This document shows, piece by piece, positions 60,672-64,000 of a stretch of DNA of 64,000 bases. The notes under the pieces are model-generated. The model worked only from the letters and a program-made list of their open reading frames with translations. It was not told the origin of the DNA and searched no databases. The translations under genes were made by a program, and so were the position numbers. Positions within the stretch are counted from its first letter, which is position 1, and each line of letters begins with the position of its first letter. Source of the DNA: CAVVYW01 sp963752605 (GTDB taxonomy: Bacteria; Actinomycetota; Thermoleophilia; Solirubrobacterales; 70-9); the NCBI GenBank assembly GCA_963752605.1, contig CAVVYW010000005.1, forward strand, positions 1,563,677 to 1,627,676, written 5' to 3'.

Positions 60672-62392
60672 TCAGCGCTTCTTCCGCTTGCACTTCCTGG
60701 CGGCCGCGGCGCCCCGGCGCTTCTTCTTCTTGCACTTCTTCTTGTTGGCCGGCTGCTGCACCGGCGAGGCGGCCGGCGTCAGGGGACCGACGGCCACCGG
60801 ACAGCCGTTGTTCGAGGCCGGCCCGGCCTGGGTCGGGCAGCTGTCCGCGGTGTCGAGCACGCCGTCGCCGTCCATGTCACCCAGCTCGTAGGCGCCTGAA
60901 TCGCAGCCGGCGACGTGTGGCCGGGGATTGCCACGCTGATCGGTGTTGTCCGGCGCCCCCGGACACGAAGCGAGTGGCACGCGATTGACGGCAACGCTGG
61001 TGGCGGCCAGCGAGCGTGTCATGGTCTGCCCGCCGTTGTCCGCGAGCGGGTTGAGCCCGATGGCGCCAAGCGGGTGCACGTCGCCGGCGCCGTTGAGGCC
61101 GCAGTCAACCGACATGTCGGGATCCTCCTCGACGTTATAGCCGCCGGTGGTGAGCACCCCGATGCCCGCGCATTCGCTGCCGCCTTCGGCGAGGATCGAG
61201 TTGGAGACGAAGAAGGAACCGACCTGTGGCATGTCGGCCTGGTAGCTGATCGCGCGGCCAGACTCTGCGACATCTCCCGCCGCCGTCACCGCTCGAAGGC
61301 GATCACCCCGCCGAACGCGGAGATCGCTCCACCGAAGCCCATCGAGGCGCCGGCGTTGTTCCCGGCGAAGGTGGTGTTCCTGACCAGGATGCTGTTCGTG
61401 GGCGAGGGGGTGAACCAGTGAACGCCTGCGCCGATCCGCCCGAAGCCTCCGGTGAGCAATTGCCCTCGATCAGCGACCGCGAGATCGTGCTGAGGGGCCC
61501 CGGGCTGTCGAGGCTGATCCCGCCGCCCCGCGGGAGGTCCCCCGGGTCCTGCGTCTCGACGACGTTGCGGGAAACCTCGGAGTCGGTGATCGTGGTCGTC
61601 GCGCCCGGGCCGATGTGGATCCCGCCACCGTGCAGCGGAATGTTGTCCACGTCGTCGAAATCGACGCGTACCTCGTTGTGGTCCACCAGCGAGCGGGTGG
61701 CGATCAGCTGGCCGCCGAGCAGGTCGATCCCCGCCTCCCTGGACTGTGCCCATCCCGACCGAGCCCCCGCTGTCCACCCTTGAGTCGATCACGCTGATCA
61801 CGCCGCTACCGGTCGACAGGATGTTGCCGCCGCCCGCCCCGTTGTGAGCGCCGCCCTCAGTAACCCTGGCGCGCTGCACTGCCAGGTTGCCGTTCCCCTC
61901 CACCTTGACGTTGCCTCCGCCCTCGGTGGCGCCCGAGACGAAGCCCCCGATGAGGGTGAGCTCCTGAACCGTGCCGCTCCCCACGTTCAGGAAGTGCAGG
62001 ATGCGATCGGCGTACCCCGTCACGGCGATCGTCGTGTCGCCCTGCGAAACCCCGTCGAACGTGACGCTGCCCATGGTGAGGTCGACGTCCAGGTCCCCGC
62101 TCGCGTTCCCGTTCTCGCCTTCCATGCCCCCGACTTGGTAGGTGCCCATGCCCAGCTGGATCACGTCGGTGCCGGCGCCGCCGTCGCAGTCGATGCCCCC
62201 GACGCCCCCGGGGAAGACGTCGGCGTTGGTATTGGCTGCGGTGACCGCCTCACGCAGCGAGCAGTTGCCGTCGTCGGCGACGGTGTCGGTGGTGATGTCG
62301 ACGGGCAAGAGCGCCGCCGCGGCCGGAGCGGGCGCCAGCGCCATTGCCGCGAGGACGGTGGACGCAACCGTGACCCGAGCGGTACCGCGCAT
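60672..62392 (-). pseudogene. Choice-of-anchor Q / CSLREA beta-helix surface protein with two-cysteine tail, frameshifted
   Basis: About 570 residues across frames. From 62392: signal peptide (APAPAAAALLP), NCSLREAVTAANTNADV, beta-helix repeats (GVISVIDSRVDSGG). Breaks lie near 61740, 61458 and 61290; between them are TTTITDSEVSRNVVET, QLLTGGFGRIGAGVHWF and NSILVRNTTFAGNNAG. The last frame holds NSILAEGGSECAGIGVLTTGGYN, the anchor block NTDQRGNPRPHVAGCDSGAYE, a short calcium-type repeat DMDGDGVLDTADSCP and the tail CKKKKRRGAAAARKCKRKKR. A GGAGAGG site precedes the ATG. It is 51 bases upstream of the 58547-60620 gene, so the two may be co-transcribed. Confidence 0.75.
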
Positions 62393-62484
62393 CGCCTCTC
62401 CCTCCCCCTATTGGTGTAGGTCGAGTCTAGGTCGCGGCCGACGGTCGGGCAATACCCAGAATCCGGGCCGGTCGCGCGGCTCGC

Positions 62485-64000
62485 TCACCTCCGCCTCTTG
62501 CACCTCCGCTTCCGGGCACCGCCCGGGCGCTTCTTCCGCTTGCACTTCCTCCTGCTTTGCTGCTGCTGCTGGGGATGCGCGGTCAGCGACGGAGCCGGGC
62601 TGGCCTCCTGCTGGTTGGGCGGGACACCTCGTACGCGCCGGCGTCGCACCCCAACCCGCTTGGCCGGGGTACGCCGCGCTGATCGGTGGTCAGCGGCGTC
62701 GTGCCCACGTCGAAGCACTGCCCTGCAGGCACGCGGTCGACGGCCGGACTTGTGTCCGCCAATGCGTGCGTCTGGGGAATTCCACTCGAGGCGATCGGAC
62801 CGGCCGGCGGCCCGCCGTTGTTGGCCAGATTGAGGTCGAGCCCGGTCGCAGCGTTCAGCAGGTCGGTCGGATTCGCCGCCGAGGCGCAGCTCGCCCCGGC
62901 ATCCACGTTGAAGCCGCCCGATGCGATCTCACCCTGGCAGGCCGCGTCCGTGTTGTCGATCACCGAGGCGCGCAGCACAAGCACGGACCCGCCCAGGTTG
63001 CTGATCGCCTCTCCCTGATCGGCCCGGTTGCCGGCGAGGGTGACGTGGTTGAGGCTGACCTCGCCTCCGAAGCTGCTGATGCCGCCGCCGTCGGCCCCGC
63101 CGCCCAGGGCGAGGTTGCCCGAGATCGTGCTGTTGCGGACGCTCACGGTGGAACTCCCGCCACCGTTGTTGATCCCAGCGCCGGACTCCGCCCCGAGCAT
63201 CGCGTTGCCGGCAATGGTGCTGTCGGTGATGGTGAGCGACGCGCCCTGGAGGTTCTCGATCCCGCTCCGGTGACGGGGGAGCCGATCGACCCCTGGGCGT
63301 CGTTCGCAGAGATGACGCTGCCGTCGATCGTCGCGGTCCCGGTGTTCAGGATCCCTCCGCCCGCGGCCGGCGCCCCGTCCCGTAGCCTCCGCCATGTTGT
63401 CGAAGACGACGCTGGCGCTGAGGTCGATGGTGCCGCTGCCCTCGTTGGCAATGCCGCCGCCCAGCAGAGCGTCGTTGCTCTCCACCAGGCTGCGGCTCAA
63501 GCTCAGGGTCGCGCCGCGTTGTAGATGCCACCGCCCTCCCCAGGGCTGACGTTGTGGAGCACGCGGGAGTTGGTCAGCATCGCGTTGCCGGACAGATAGA
63601 GGCCGCCACCGGGGCCGTCGCCGGCGCTGTTGCCGATGACGTCGCTGTCGACCAGGGTCAGCGCGGCGTCGCCACGCGTTCGGATCCCGCCGCCGAACGT
63701 CGGAGAGCTGCCGTTCATGATCGTCAGGCCGTCCACCGTCGCCGATCCGGCCAGGTCGATGACCCGGTCGATCCCGCCACCGTCGATCGTGGTGCGATCG
63801 GCACCGCCCTGGATCGTCAGCGGGCCGGCCGCACCCGCGGTGTTGACGTCCAGATCGCCGCTGAGATTGGCGTCCTCTTCCGGGGCGCCGGTGAGGGTGT
63901 AGGTGCCGTCCCCCGCGAGCTGGATCGTGTCCTCGGCCGGCTCGGCCTCACCCGCCGCGCACTGGTCCACGGCGGTATTCAGGTTTGCGGCCGCGATCGC
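62485..64000 (-). pseudogene. Choice-of-anchor Q beta-helix surface protein, 5' end outside window, frameshifted
   Basis: The window end cuts the N-terminus: the first visible residues are AIAAANLNTAVDQC, the continuation of a CSLREA segment. Beta-helix repeats follow (TIDGGGIDRVIDLAGSATVDGLTIMN; ALTLVDSDVIGNSAGDGPGGGLY). Breaks lie near 63517, 63370, 63260 and 62630. Later frames hold SLTITDSTIAGNAMLG, STVSVRNSTISGNLALGGG, the anchor block LTTDQRGVPRPSGLGCDAGAYE, a glutamine run (QQQQQ) and the tail CKRKKRPGGARKRRCKRRR. The order and tail match the two genes downstream, so the three arose by tandem duplication. Confidence 0.72.

Noticed and set aside
58547..64000. CRISPR or DNA tandem-repeat array in the surface-protein region
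   Set aside because: Repetition is at the protein level (beta-helix turns); no regularly spaced identical DNA repeats are present.

Overview
The window is a high-GC, gene-dense segment of an actinobacterial chromosome. It most resembles Thermoleophilia, order Solirubrobacterales. The reasons are the gene content (many NTF2/SnoaL-like proteins beginning MSQENV, choice-of-anchor Q surface proteins, an F420-type nitroreductase family protein, WS/DGAT, a complete 14-subunit nuo operon), frequent GTG and TTG starts, and many genes that look leaderless. This placement is inference from protein families, not from a 16S gene. There is no rRNA gene, CRISPR array or recognisable transposase. I find three tRNA genes plus two tRNA 3'-end fragments.

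Layout. 0-5.2 kb: oxidative pentose phosphate cluster (end of rpiA, then pgl and gnd on the minus strand, divergent zwf), with a frameshifted NTF2-like gene and a secreted serine protease. 5.2-10.5 kb: cyclophilin, secreted glycosidase-like protein, small proteins, GNAT, RDD membrane protein, two lipoproteins, and an NAD-dependent formate dehydrogenase coupled to one lipoprotein. 10.5-18.5 kb: cytochrome P450, stand-alone 5'-3' exonuclease, GerMN/peptidoglycan-binding/YkuD lipoprotein, secreted S15/CocE hydrolase and a choice-of-anchor Q protein. 18.5-21.5 kb: an accessory patch next to tRNA-Arg(ACG), with duplicated tRNA 3' ends, two NTF2-like paralogues and an M28 peptidase. 21.5-32.5 kb: FMN hydroxyacid oxidase, WS/DGAT, second L,D-transpeptidase, tRNA-Ser(GCT), PLP enzyme, GGDEF/EAL protein, D-arabinono-lactone oxidase, Ddn-like protein, tRNA-Ser(TGA), large secreted protein. 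32.5-36.3 kb: msrB, response regulator, serS, cytochrome c, flavin reductase, membrane protein. 36.3-51.6 kb: nuoABCDEFGHI, an NTF2-like gene, then nuoJKLMN, nearly all with overlapping stops and starts. 51.6-58.5 kb: cupin, AEC transporter, diguanylate cyclase, double-length ThyX-like protein, DJ-1/PfpI protein, acetyl-CoA synthetase. 58.5-64 kb: three tandem choice-of-anchor Q surface proteins, the last running off the window.

How the genes fit together. The pentose phosphate genes supply NADPH. Formate dehydrogenase and general catabolism supply NADH to the type I NADH dehydrogenase. Secreted proteins with cysteine- and lysine-rich C-terminal tails, lipoproteins and two L,D-transpeptidases point to an active cell-envelope programme. 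Two c-di-GMP enzymes and an orphan response regulator suggest signalling.

The main unusual signals are: (i) a shared two-cysteine basic tail on otherwise unrelated secreted proteins; (ii) widespread TANNNT hexamers 6-9 nt before start codons, implying leaderless mRNAs; (iii) tRNA-Arg end duplications framing NTF2 gene cassettes; (iv) a fused double ThyX-like protein whose two halves each lack a different part of the signature; (v) an apparent ACG start for serS; and (vi) a dense cluster of frameshifts after 57.4 kb, which may be sequence error or real decay.
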